Shown one piece after another: positions 12,061-23,371 of a stretch of 64,000 nucleotides of DNA (positions within the stretch are counted from its first letter, which is position 1; the number at the start of each line of letters is the position of its first letter). Under the pieces are notes generated by a model, which did not search any database, was not told the origin of the DNA, and worked only from the letters and a program-made list of their open reading frames with translations. The translations under genes and the position numbers were made by a program. Origin of the DNA: Microbotryomycetes sp. JL201 (lineage: Eukaryota > Basidiomycota > Microbotryomycetes); NCBI GenBank assembly GCA_033819885.1, contig JAQYUZ010000005.1, forward strand, positions 186,001 to 250,000, read 5' to 3'.

Positions 12061-13301
12061 TTACCAGCCAGAGGCGGCGGCAGGGGCCTGCTCGCCAGAG
12101 GCGGCAGCGGGCTCAGCAGCCCAGTCGGTCGTCTCTGCGGCCCAGTCAATGCCTGGAGCGAGATGCAAAGTCAGCGTCTCGTGGTACAATACGATTCTCG
12201 GCGGACTCACCCTCGGCAGTGGGCAGGGCGGCGGCAGCGGCGACGGCGCCAGATTGTGCGCCAGAAACCTCCCAATCGGCGGCAGCAGGTGCCTGTTGCT
12301 CCTCGGGCTGCTCCTCGGCGGCAGCCTTGGCGAGGGCGGCGGCCTCCTGGTCGCGCTCAACCTCTTCAGGATCGCGGTACTGGCCGTTTCGAGTCAGTCT
12401 TGAGGCATCTTGGCGGGCATTACAACACCTTCGACTCACGAAGAACATGTCGACCATGACAGGCCATGCATCGGCAGTGCGGGCGACCGAGCCACGGAGG
12501 CGCAAGACCTCACGGCACAACAGCCACCAGATGAGACCGATCGAGTGCTTCGACTTGTTGTTAGTGGGGATGGCAACGTCGACGTAGTTCAAAGGCGAGT
12601 CGGTGTCGCACAAGGCAATGACGGGCACGTTGACGTACGAAGCCTCACGGATGGCTTGGTGGTCCGTTCGCGGGTCGGTGACGACGATCAAGCGGGGCTC
12701 TTTGAAGGCCTTGGTGATCTGATTAGTGAATGCACCGGGGGTGAAGCGGCCAGCAATCTAAAAGAAAACTGCATCAGTTAACCACGGTCTCCCCTATGGG
12801 TGTTCAAACCAAACGCACGGCGGTGGCGCCAGTGTTAGCGGCGAACTTCAAGACGGCGCGGTGACCGTAGGGGCGGGCAGAGATGACGCAAACATCGGCC
12901 GGGTTTTCAATGGCAGCTGAAAGACCTCGGAGTGAGCGGGGTCCAGAATCGGTCACGTGGAATCAACGAACCGATGATGCGAGCGGCGAAGACGATCTTC
13001 TCCCAGGTCTTGGCGACGTTGAGAACGTTGACACCCTGAAATGTGATGTTGCGTCAGAGCCCGGGCGCAAGTGAGCAGCAAAGAACTAACGCACATCGGC
13101 GCGGCGCTTCCAAACGTAAGGTGCCATCTTCTTCTCCACGTTTTTGGAGCTGTATAGCAGTGAGAACTTGATGAGTGACCTGAAAGTATGCAGCATAGGC
13201 TATATGGTCCAGACTCACCCGATGTGGGCCTGAGCGGCGAGCAAGAGCGAGATGTCATCCTCAGTGGCCGCAAGGGCGGCAGGCAATCGTGATGTAGACA
13301 T
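12061..13301 (-). CDS. 40S ribosomal protein uS2 (RPSA/Rps0)
   Basis: Component of the small ribosomal subunit, needed for 40S maturation. Start 13301 ([20 protein letters not shown]), followed by LLAAQAHIG and, across introns, the conserved AHIG...[17 protein letters not shown] block, then [21 protein letters not shown] long exon encodes [20 protein letters not shown] and [20 protein letters not shown], near-invariant in eukaryotic uS2. The acidic C-terminus ends in the repeated W-containing tail ([15 protein letters not shown], then AASGW) known to be eukaryote-specific. At least five short introns, typical of highly expressed ribosomal protein genes in basidiomycetes; one holds a GTCACGTG (12952-12959). 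About 290 residues, normal for the family. Confidence 0.97.
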
Positions 13302-13777
13302 TCTATCGAGCAGAATGTGGGATTCATCGTCAGCTTCCCTGTTGCTGGGACGTCTCAAACGAGAGTGTGTCCAGTCGTTTTGGCGGCTTCGACATCCAAG
13401 ACTCCCGCGGAAAGTCCTAGATCGTATCCGTCGAAAGCACACAATGTCGATGTCGGCCAGCCATACGTTCGCATTGCTGTTGTCGCCCTCTCAGCCTTTT
13501 TTTTTCTTGAAACCTCGAGTGTCGTAAATTCACGCCATAGCACACGCTCTAGGCATGCCCTCTGCTGCATTTCCATCCAACCTAGTCGGACTTTGCGGTA
13601 TCGACGCTCACCTTGCTGTTGACGCAGGCGTGCAAGATTCGTATCCGCAGCTGCGCCGGGTCGAGGCGATTGCGGCGAGGCGCGCGGAAATTAAAGAATT
13701 CATGCAGCGAAAGCAGCAAGTTCGTTTGTTTTACAACAATGCGCGTCTATGTCTCTTTCGTAATCGAATGATTGATG
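13302..13777. other. Intergenic region between uS2 start and TyrRS stop
   Basis: This 476-bp gap should contain the uS2 promoter, because uS2 is transcribed leftward from 13301. A T-rich run occurs at 13497-13507. No further gene is supported; the open frames here lack protein-like composition or homology. Confidence 0.5.
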
Positions 13778-15704
13778 TTATTCTAGCACGACAGCCTTGT
13801 GTAATGTTTTGCCTTGTTTGAGAACAATGAGCCCGCCAGGCAAGATGTCCTTGTCTGTGATTGTTCGCTGGTGATGTTTGGCAGGCACTCGCTCGCCGTT
13901 CACAACAATTGTACCAGCCTCGATGGCTTTGCGAGCTTGAGCTGGCCGTGCATTGCGATGCGATTAGTTACGACACCGGAGATAGCGAAGAGCGCGGCCT
14001 GCTCACTCTTTGAGGAGAACAGACCACTTGAAACCAGCAACTTATCGAAAGTTTGATTCACAAAATCGTCTCTTGCCAGCCGAACGAGCAAGGAAGGCAC
14101 ACGAGAGCTAGTTTCACTCGATAGGTCCGGCCTAGCGTCGAGCGCGGCGACAAGGGATGCAGTATTAAGCGATGTCACGTCATTGCTGTAGAAAAGCTCC
14201 GTGGCCGCCAAAGCTTGTCGCAAGCCAGCACCTGGCAATCCGCTGGGTCAGGCAGCGGTCTGGCACGCCATCAACATTGGCTCACCGCCATGTACGAGCT
14301 CGGTAGTCTCCGCGGCAAGCAACTTTTGGGCAAGTCGTTGATCAGGATGCTCCTAGGGTCTCCACTAGCTCAGAAAAGCGTATCGCCTCGCTTTCGGGAT
14401 TGAACTCGCCTTGTGCTCTTGCAGAATGCTCTCGAGCTCTATTGGGCGAATGAACGTGAAAACTTTGAGATAACGCTCAACTTCTGCGTCAGTAGAACGG
14501 AGAAAGAACTGCAATGGCGCGTAACGCGACTTCAATCAACTTTCGTGAACCCCGCAAAGCAGATGCGACGCACCTGGTAGAAGTCAAACGGTGAAGTCAT
14601 CTTAGCATCGAGCCAGATGGCATTGCCCGCGCTCTTGCCGAATTTCTCTCCTGATGCTGTCGTCAGCAACGGCATTGTCATGCCATAGGCCGGAGCTTCT
14701 TGGTCGCCGCCCACGCCGAGCTCGATGTCCTTGGAAATAGGGACAATGTTCGCGTGGTTCTTGAGGATCATTTCTATGCCACTGACAATGTTGCCTAATT
14801 GATCTGATCCTCCGAGCTGGATTGTGCAGTTATGGCGTTGGTGGAGGGTCAGGAAGTCAAACGCCTGCAACAGCTGGTACGTGAACTCGGTGAAGGAAAT
14901 TCCGGAGGCAGAATTGAGTCGGGACTTGACGCTGGTGACAGGTCGTCGGCAGTCAACATCTGCACTGTAGCAGCCCTTGTCCCGCCTCACCTTTCGCGCG
15001 ACAACATCGTTGAAACACGCGCACTCTTGCCGACCGTCGACAAGAAGTCGATGAGACTGACGCTTCCCAGCCAGTTAAGATTGTTCTCAATCTTGATATC
15101 ACCAGTCTTTGGCTCGTTCACCCAAAATGTGTTTCTGCGTTGTTGCCTTGCTTGGGCGAAGGATACGCCGTGATTTAAGATTTCTGTGAGCTGTAAAGTA
15201 ATACTTTTGATGTTGCGATTCAAATGGGCTTGTGACAGAGCATTGCGTTCTGTAGAGCGACCTGACGGGTCCCCTACAGCGCCGGTCGCGCCGCCAATCT
15301 GCGCATGGTTCTTGCTCAGTCGTGCACATGTCGGGAATACGGGCGTCTACTGACCAGTGCAATCGCGTTATGTCCATGTAGTCGGAAGTGAATCAGGCCG
15401 CACAGCGCGGCAAGGTTTCCAACGTGCAGCGATGCGGCTGAAGGGTCAACGCCGAGATATACGGTCACCGGTTGCTCGACGTGCTTGCGCAGTGCTCGAC
15501 TGTGCGTGTGATGTCAGATTGCACGATGTAACTCAGAGCCGCAGACTGAGCTCGCCTCGTCATGTCGGCGACCATCCCACGGTCTTCAAGCTCTTTGACA
15601 ACGTTGCGTCGTGCTGACGACATTGACAAACATCTCAGGTGGCCTGAGTGTGATTGTAAGAGTGGTCTGACGACTCCGAGCATGAGCTCGCGCGGTAGCG
15701 GCAT
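13778..15704 (-). CDS. Tyrosyl-tRNA synthetase, mitochondrial
   Basis: Class I aminoacyl-tRNA synthetase charging mitochondrial tRNA-Tyr. Start 15704 ([20 protein letters not shown]) gives a basic presequence. The catalytic domain follows: [33 protein letters not shown] (HVGN is the HIGH-type motif), [52 protein letters not shown], and [19 protein letters not shown], where KFGKS is the KMSKS-type signature. The C-terminus carries an S4-like RNA-binding domain ([18 protein letters not shown]) and ends VLE at 13778. This is the bacterial/mitochondrial TyrRS form. About 500 residues. Multiple short introns. Confidence 0.95.
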
Positions 15705-16351
15705 GCTGGACGAAAGCGAAGCACGTCCATGATACCGGTTCCTCTTGTGCTGCTGAGCACCTGTATATTGGCGTTTCGATCCTGGCACAACGTACAAGAC
15801 CGAAACGAATGATTTTGAAGTAATAAAGCGATGACTTGAATCACTATTCAGGTCACGTGAGCCGTTTTTCGGGAGGGGGAAGGGGGACATGAAGCCGATA
15901 GTACAGCTGAGTACTACCGTTCTTATGTTGCATGTATGCTCTGACTGCATTCGGGCTGCTGAACTCTTCAAATTTCCATGGAATGTCGCGGTTCAGGGAA
16001 TGCTAGGTGGACTGTGCTGCAGCGAATTAGCTATGAACAATATCGCAGCATGTATTCCTGCTTAATCCTCCTTGGTCGATCTCAAATAATCTGTCCTGCT
16101 TGACAGTACTCCGTGCAATCGCAATTCGATATTGGGAGTGGTTTGATCGACAAGGCGACTTGACGCTAAATCCGGGTTCGACTTCGAACCAAAGACGCCA
16201 CACGCGCGCCCATCCAAGCTTGTCATTATTGGTGCAGCCCTCTTGGTGGACGAGTTCTCGTTTGTGCCGGCGTGCGCGCGAATACCGCCTCGTTCGGTGC
16301 CGTTGTCGATAAAACCAGAATCGGTGGCACGAGCCATAGCTCGCCTTCAGG
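15705..16351. promoter_or_regulatory. Divergent promoter region, TyrRS / alpha-arrestin
   Basis: This 647-bp space separates two divergent start codons. It contains GTCACGTGA at 15852-15860, a perfect palindromic E-box core of the type bound by bHLH factors such as Cbf1 in yeasts (binding inferred). A pyrimidine-rich plus-strand stretch and several A/T runs are visible. No gene is supported here. Confidence 0.45.
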
Positions 16352-19227
16352 ATGGCGCCGCACCTCGGCGATTCGCACTCGAGTCACTTGGACATAGACC
16401 TCGAGTCGGCCGACCTCGTGCTGCGCGGCTTGACGGGCGAGGAGCTCGACCCTGCCGTCCTGCGCGGCCAAGTCGTGCTCAGCTTGACCGAGAACACAAC
16501 CTTGAAAGAGGTACAGCTTGCATTCAGTGGCTCGTAAGTCCTTGGAAGTGCTTTCACACATCGCACGAACAGTCTCCGGTCGTGTTGTAGCGTTGGGTCT
16601 CGCGTGCAGCTCGCGGGCGTCATCTCCCGTCGCAACCGATACCGAGTCCGCATTTGAGCGCATCGAGAACTGACATAGCCATTAATGCAACAGGGCAAAA
16701 GTCACGTGGCGGGACTCTTCGTCTCATCATTTCGACCACCCTCTGTTCTTCCACGACTTTGCTTTTCTCAACCCAAACTCGGCGGGTCAGCACGCTTCAA
16801 CATCGTCTTCAAGGAGCAATGCACATTCGCACACCCTCAAGGCAGGCAGGCACTTGTTCCCGTTCTCATTGCACGTGCCTGGCACCTTGCCCGCGAGCTT
16901 GCGGACGTACTCTGGCACGTGCACAATCGAGTACAAGCTTAAAGCTCTGGCTTCACGGCCAGGTCTGTCCTCAGACTGGCGGGCTAAAAAGGTCGTCCGG
17001 ATCATGAGAGGATTCGGAGTCGACGCCGTCGAGTACAACCAAACGCTTGAGATTGGTGAGTCGGTTATCTTCATTCTCTGGAGTCCAGCTCACATTTCGC
17101 CATGGCAGAAAACACATGGCCAGGAAAGGTCAGCCACTCTCTCGTCAGTGACGCATGTTGGCTCTTGTTAACATATTTTTGGCAGGTCATGTACGCTTTT
17201 ACAATTCCACACAAGGCCTACGCCGCCGGAGACACCATCCCAGTGTCCGTCAAGTTCTCTCCGCTCGCAAAAGGTATCAAGGTCACGTCATTGATCACGA
17301 CCATTCGCGAGCATACGTGAGTATCCGTGTGCAAAGCCAGATCAGAACTTTGACCAACTCGTTTGGCCTTAGCACGATCCACTCCAAGAACTCGCAGCAC
17401 TCGGAAGCTCGTGATGCTACGGTCGTCAAGTACAACTTCGTTTCAGACGCCGGCCACGTTTCAGCGACGCCCTCAGGGGCTAATTCTGGCGCTGGCACGC
17501 CAGTCCGGATAGAATCGAGCGCATCCTTAGCGTCCATGAACCGGCCCATCACCCCCGGAACCCCGGGTTTCCCTATGCATGGGAGCGGCGCGCCGCTCAA
17601 TCTCAATAACAACACCGAATTTCCGGGCTTTGCTTCGAGACTCCGTCAGCGAAACAGCGCAGAGCTCGCCGGAGAGGGCGAGGCGGAGATCGAGGAAGAC
17701 GATGGCCAAGACACGGAAATTGACGTAAATATTGACGTGCCATTGCCCGTCTGGACTGCTCCGTCGCACTCTGTCTTTCCTTGCTTCATCACGCACAAGA
17801 TCAAATGGAGTGCATTCATCAAGTGGGCCGAGCGTCAATTGCGGATCGATCAACCCTTGCTGACTCGGAAAATTCGCAGGAATCCAGACGGTCACGTTTC
17901 TGAGCTGCGATGTGCACTCCCCATTCACATTCTGGCTGCTCCGCTGGCTGAGGAAGCACGCTTGGCATCCGAAGGCGCTCGCAACTTGTTGTTTGGCGAG
18001 TCGGGCGTGCTGGCGCGTTCCGACGTACCGCAAGCGGATTTGCCCTCATACCAGGACCACGTGCTTGACCGTGTCGCCAATGCCGACACAGCGTCATACT
18101 TCTCCGTTTCTGCTGGGTTTACGCCGACGCCATGGAGTCACCGAGGAACTCCGACAGGAACCCCTGGCATCGGCAGTCCGATGTCTTCGCCTCCACAATC
18201 ACGACCGCCATCGAGACCAGCGTCTCCGGAGCGGGCTCAAAGTACGGGACATGGCAGCCATTTCTCGTCGTCATTCGGCATGTCTGCCTTCAATCGCCCG
18301 CAAACGAATCGGCACCACAGTTCAGGAACACTTACGCCAGTCATGACGCCGCCCGGCCCCGACTTCGACGAAGAACATCCAGAAGACCACCGAAACTGGG
18401 TTGACTCTGAGTTGATCAACTCGCTATCGCTCGATCCGGTATCGCCCCCGGGCTCGCATCCCAACTCGAGACCAGGCAGCCGACCTAGCTCAAGACCGGG
18501 TTCGCGTCCGCCATCGCGGCCCGGTTCGCCTGATCACTTGACGTTTGGAAGCTCAAGCGACCGTGTCAATCCTGCGACCGTGCCTTTGCCGCAGACGCCC
18601 GGCAGCGAGACTCCGCCAACTCTTAGTCGATCGCACACAAGCGGATTTTTTCACAATCTCCACGTACCCAAACCATTGCGACCATTGACGTCAAAGTCTC
18701 GTAATAGCTCGAGCGGCAATCTGAGCTCGATGGGCTCGCTCAGTCCCGTCGAAAGCAACAACCATCCGTCGGCGTCGGCTCTTTCGAATGCGCTGGCGGC
18801 CCATGCCGCCAAAACGCGAGCAAATCAAAATCAAAGGGCGGCGTCTGCAGCGCTCGAGACACACACACACCCTGCGATGAGCAACACCGGCTTCCATTCC
18901 AATTCTTCCGCTTCGCCTGTGGCCACATCGCCGGCGCAGAGTCATTTTCCGGTCGGATCGCCTTTGAACCACTTGCACGCATCTGGTTCGTCACCCTCGC
19001 CTTCGCACACCCCTGCCTTCCCCGGAGCGGATGCGAATGCGCCAGTCGCAGACCAAGAGCATCATCCGCCGCACGGTTGGACAGAGCAAGACTTGCTCAA
19101 CGCCGTCCCGAGCTACGAGATCGCCGCTCGTGGTTTCCTCGGTGGAGGCGTTGTGCCGCTTTCGAGCGTCAGTGGCCTGCCAGCGTACGAAGATGACGCC
19201 AACAACGGTGGCCACGAGCAGAGGTGA
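16352..19227 (+). CDS. Alpha-arrestin (arrestin-related trafficking adaptor)
   Basis: Adaptor that recruits a Rsp5/Nedd4-type ubiquitin ligase to plasma-membrane transporters for endocytosis. Start 16352. Arrestin-N beta-sandwich: LESADLVLRGLTGEELDPAV, LRGQVVLSLTENTTLKEVQL, then after an intron VTWRDSSS and HLFPFSLHVPGTLPASLRTY, YKLKALASRP. Arrestin-C region: WPGKVMYAFTIPHKAYAAGD, PVSVKFSPLAKGIKVTSLIT. About 350 residues of Ser/Pro-rich tail follow with [LV]P-x-Y sites that can bind WW domains: DLPSYQDHV (near 18045), AVPSYEIAA (near 19107) and GLPAYEDD (near 19180). About 850 residues, similar to fungal Rod1/Rog3-type adaptors. The cargo cannot be told from sequence. Confidence 0.88.
18460..18535 (+). 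repeat. In-frame Ser-Arg-Pro-Gly tandem repeat in the arrestin tail
   Basis: Short degenerate repeats encode NSRPGSRPSSRPGSRPPSRP, units of the form S-R-P-[GSP]. A related block (PPQSRPPSRPASPERA) lies near 18193-18240. Low-complexity and probably disordered; Arg/Ser-rich repeats may be phosphorylated. Confidence 0.7.
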
Positions 19228-19403
19228 ATGAGCTAGAACCTGTTTTTTTTATTTAGACGAGCCTTGCCCGATAGTGTTGTACGATCGGTGTTACCCATAA
19301 TGTCCACTTTCCTTCTCTTCTTTATCATATTTGAGAATGCATCGCATCATCACTCCTCCTCACGTTCCTCCGCCTTCTCCACTCGTTGCGCTCTTCTTTC
19401 AGC

Positions 19404-22279
19404 ATGGCATCGCCGTTCCCTCGTCCGGCTCAGCCGAGCTCGACGCGCAAGATCCGTCCCGGTGTCCAACTGAAGGACTACAGGCAAGAGTCTGCCGATG
19501 GCAAAATGTTAGTGATGACCTACACGGTCGACGCGTTTCGTCGACATTCGAGCGAGCGCAGCGTACTGACGCACAATGCTCTGCGGCGTCGCAGCTTGCC
19601 GAAAGATGGTGAATCGAACATATTGATTACGTCAGCGCTGCCATATGTCAACAACCAGCCTCATTTGGGTGCGTTTTTCCCCCCCTTGTCTGTCGCCGAA
19701 GCCGCTCGCGCGTGCAATCGACCCGAGCTGGACGATGTCCCCAACTGGACTCAATTGTAGCACTCAACTGAAGCACAAGCGATCCCGGCCGGCTATACGC
19801 GCATATGACGGGCGCCTAGATGAGAGCGGGCATGGCCAACTTATCAGCCACATCTTTCCACACAGGCAATATCATCGGATCGACGCTGAGTGCGGACGTC
19901 TTTGCCCGCTATCAACGGCAGCGCAACTTGCGTGTCCTATATGTCAGTTTCTCCTCGGTCCCCTCCACGATAGCTAAGCGACTTGCGACTGACTTTCCTC
20001 TCTGAATGACGATTTACGTAGATCTGCGGCACGGACGAATATGGAACAACCACAGAAGTTATGGCTGCCAAGGAAGGCCTCAGTCCGCAAGCCTTGTGCG
20101 ACAAGTGTGCGTTGCCCCGTTCTCTACGAGTCAAACGAACTTCAATTGACCTGTTGTCTGGATCCGCTCAGATCACAAGCTACATGCAGAGGCATACGAA
20201 TGGTTCCAGATCGGCTTTGATCATTTTGGCCGCACATCAACTCCGAAGCAGACCGAGTCAGCTTCCAACTCAATGTTCACTGTGCGAACACTGAGGGCTG
20301 ACAGCGCGCAAGAAACACAGGATTTGTCAAGACATCTTTCTAAAGCTTTACAAAAATGGTTGGATGGAAGAGCACGAAAATCAACAGCTGTACTGCGAAA
20401 AGGACAAGAGGTTCTTGGCTGATCGATACGTCGAGGGCACCTGCCCAAAATGCAACTATGAGGTTGGCGATTTCCTATGAAACAGTGCAGAACAGAGAGC
20501 TGACAAAGTGTGCGGCAGGGTGCTCGCGGCGACCAATGTGAACATTGCTCTGTTACGTACGAATCGCCCCTCGAACTCGTCAACCCGAGGTGTTCGGCTT
20601 GCGGCTCGACGCCCACAGCTCGTTTGACTGCTCATCTGCATATCAAGCTCGCCGAACTGCAACCTCAAATCGAAACGTTTGTGCGCAAAGCGAGCTCCGA
20701 GGGCGACTGGTCTGCAAATGGCATGGCGTTCACGAACGGCTGGTTGAAGGGAGGGCTGCAGAGCCGTGGCATGACGCGTGACCTTGAATGGGGTGTCGCA
20801 TTGCCTCCTGAACTTGGTGAAAAGTGGGCCAAGAAGGTCATGTATGTTTGGGTACGTATGCGCGCGGCGGACTTGTTGGGGGCCCAACTCTTGTACTGAA
20901 TGTTGGCGCTGCCTAGTTCGACGCCCCAATCGGATATCCATCAATCACTGCAAACTATACAGAGGAGTGGAAGCAGTGGTGGCGCAACCCCGAGAACGTC
21001 AAGCTGTACCAGTTTATGGGCAAGGTGAGATCCGAGATTCTAAACTCAAAAGATTTTTTCGCTCACAACTGCTTCGTTCGTGCTCGTGCAGGACAATGGC
21101 GAGTTCACTGTGTCATTCGTACACAGTCGAGCGTGCATCACTGACCGTTTCGCTGCAGTGCCATTCCACACTGTCTTGTTCCCAGCTTACCTTATCGGCA
21201 CGAACGACCCGTGGACCATGCTTCACTCGATCAGCACAACAGAATATCTGCAGTACGAAGGCACAAAATTTTCGAAGTCAAAGAATGTCGGCGTATTTGG
21301 CTCCAACGCGCGAGACACGGGTGTGCCTGCTTCCGTGTGGCGCTATTACCTGCTACAGAATCGCCCGGAAGTCAGCGACTCGGAATTCACATGGGACGAC
21401 TTTGTCGCTCGCAACAATGGCGAGCTGTTGAACAATATTGGCAACTTTGTCAACCGCATGATCAAATTTGTCAACGCCAAGTTTGACTCAGTTTTGCCCG
21501 ATCCGAAATCTGGCTCGTTCGACTACACGTCGGAAGCCTACCCGTTCGCGAAGGAGGACGAGTCGTTTGTGGCCGACATTGATGCCTTGGTGAAGTCTTA
21601 CAATGACGCCATGTCGCACCAAAAATTGCGCCTAGGTCTTTTGACAGCCATGCAAGTGTCGGCCCGAGGCAACTTGTTCATCTCGGAGAACCACCTCGAC
21701 AACACGTTGTTAGCCACTCAGCCAGAACGATGTGCCGAAGTTGTCTTACTCAGCATCAACTTGATCTACCTAGTGTCGAGTTTGATTCATCCGTTCATGC
21801 CAAGCACCTCAGACTCGATCATCGAGCAACTTGACGCCGAACCGAGGTCAATCCCAGACTCGTTCTCGATCGATCTGTTCCCCGGACATGTTCTTGGTAC
21901 GGCCAAGCATTTGTTTACGAGGATTGATCCGGCCAATGTGGCAACATGGCGCGCTCAGTTCGGAGGAGTCGCTTCAAAGGCCGCTGACGGAGCCGAAGAA
22001 ACGAAATTGAGCAAGAGGCAACTCGCAAAGCTGGCAAAGCAAGCTCGAAAAGAAGCAGAGTCTGCCAAAGCGACCGAAGAGAGTGCTCCTGTCGTTCCCA
22101 AGACGGACGAGCAGGTTGCGCTCGAGGCGCAAATCAAGGAGCAGGGTGACGTCGTCAGACAGATCAAGACTCAAGGCGCTAAGGAAGGACAGAGCCTGGA
22201 CAGCGAGCTGACAAGATTGAAGGGTTTGAAGGCGCAGTTGCAAGAAGTGACGGACAAGCTCAAAGCCGCTGCCATTTAA
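19404..22279 (+). CDS. Methionyl-tRNA synthetase, cytosolic, with C-terminal WHEP domain
   Basis: Class I synthetase charging initiator and elongator tRNA-Met. Start 19404 ([16 protein letters not shown]). The catalytic core opens with [18 protein letters not shown] (HIGH-type motif), then [17 protein letters not shown] and [19 protein letters not shown]. The zinc-binding connective peptide has two Cys pairs ([19 protein letters not shown], then PRCSACGS). KFSKSKNVG (near 21268) is the KMSKS signature. The anticodon-binding helical domain follows, then a linker and a C-terminal WHEP segment ([20 protein letters not shown]), an RNA-binding helical hairpin also found in animal MetRS. Unlike yeast Mes1, no GST-like N-terminal domain is visible: only about 65 residues precede the catalytic core. 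At least eight introns. Confidence 0.95.
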
Positions 22280-22371
22280 AGCGTGATTGCTGCGCGAAGC
22301 TTTCGGCCGTTGTTTTGTGGGGCACATGCAGTTTGCAATTCACCGTCATTATGAGCATTGTGCGCAAACGT

Positions 22372-23260
22372 TTACATGCGCGACTTGTTGCCGCTAGGCG
22401 GCGACCCCGTTCGAATCTGCTCGGACTTGACACCACCCGGTCCGGGTACGAGCCCTGTCTCCTCGCTTTCGATTTCCTGCCGTATTCGCCTTGAAATTTC
22501 CTCGCCGTCGTCATCATCGAGCTCGTCTCTGGCAAACACGCTTGACCAACCCGTCTTTGCTTGCGAATAGGTTTGTGCGTGCAGCTTTGGGGCTGGAACG
22601 ATATGGTAATGAACGTGGTAGACGACTTGTGCGTATCCTTGCTGTCGAACGAGCACGAACATGTGGCGTCAGCAGACATCCCTGCCTCGCTAAGATGGGC
22701 TCGTTGCGTACATTGGATACGACGTTGTAATCTGGGTGATCCTCGGCTGTTTGACATGGTTTGTGGTAGAATCGAGCTCGATGCGAAACAAGAGTTGGGC
22801 AGGCAGGAAGGCTTACCCCGACAGATCGCTCGACTAATCTTGGGCAGCACGGCGCCTATCGCCGCCGAGACGTCGTCTGGCATGTGTGATCTGGGGGGGG
22901 GAAAGGGTCGTTGCGCTCGGGTGAGAATGACGAAAGAAACTGGCGCATGCTGTTGTCGCTCACATCCTGGCGTAATGGCGTTTTGGAATGACGAGGGTGT
23001 GACCCTGCCGAATAGGCAAGATGTCCAAAAACGCGAGTGTGTTTTCGTCTTCGTACACCTGCACCTGTCGCGCTCAGCTTTGGGCTCGACTTTGTGCAGG
23101 AACGACAACTCGCCTTGAAAGCCGGCAGCTCGCCTGCAACGATCCTGCAGAACGTGCAGTCTGTACACCGTTCGCCTTGGTTGTCCTGTGGTCCGAGGAA
23201 CTCTTCTGCGCGCGTCGTCGGATAGCCTGCAGCGGAGCGGACGGGATCGCAATGAGGTCA
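22372..23260 (-). CDS. HIT-family nucleotide hydrolase/transferase
   Basis: Histidine-triad protein, probably acting on nucleoside phosphoramidates or dinucleotides. Ordered pieces: CTFCRIVAGELPAFK (zinc-type Cys pair of the Hint branch), VYEDENTLAFLDILPIRQGH, TLVIPKRHYAR, an exon with MPDDVSAAIGAVLPKISRAI, then DYNVVSNVRNE and finally YHVHYHIVPAPK, where HVHYH carries the catalytic His triad. A charged tail (ARDELDDDDGEEISRRIRQ) ends at 22372. The first listed intron (23059-23113) needs a GC donor, AAG|GCGAGT, to join LPAFK to VYEDE. The true start exon was not found; 23260 is approximate. About 190-200 residues, longer than human HINT1 because of the acidic tail. Confidence 0.82.
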
Positions 23261-23272
23261 TCTCGGCGGCTG

Positions 23273-23280
23273 CACGTGAC
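23273..23280. promoter_or_regulatory. CACGTGAC E-box upstream of the nucleotide-sugar transporter
   Basis: CACGTGAC (reverse of GTCACGTG) lies about 100 bp before the transporter start and near the 5' end of the divergent HIT gene. Another instance of the recurrent motif of this window; function inferred only. Confidence 0.35.
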
Positions 23281-23371
23281 CTAACCAGACCCCAGGCGCG
23301 CGCACCATTCGACTCGCGCGGTGGGTTTGAGATTGATGGACCTGCCTGTGCATCGGCCCTGCGCGCAAAGT

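Noticed and set aside
16226-16663. Minus-strand 145-codon frame opposite the arrestin start
   Set aside because: It mirrors the arrestin first exon and promoter; the arrestin frame has clear domain sequence.
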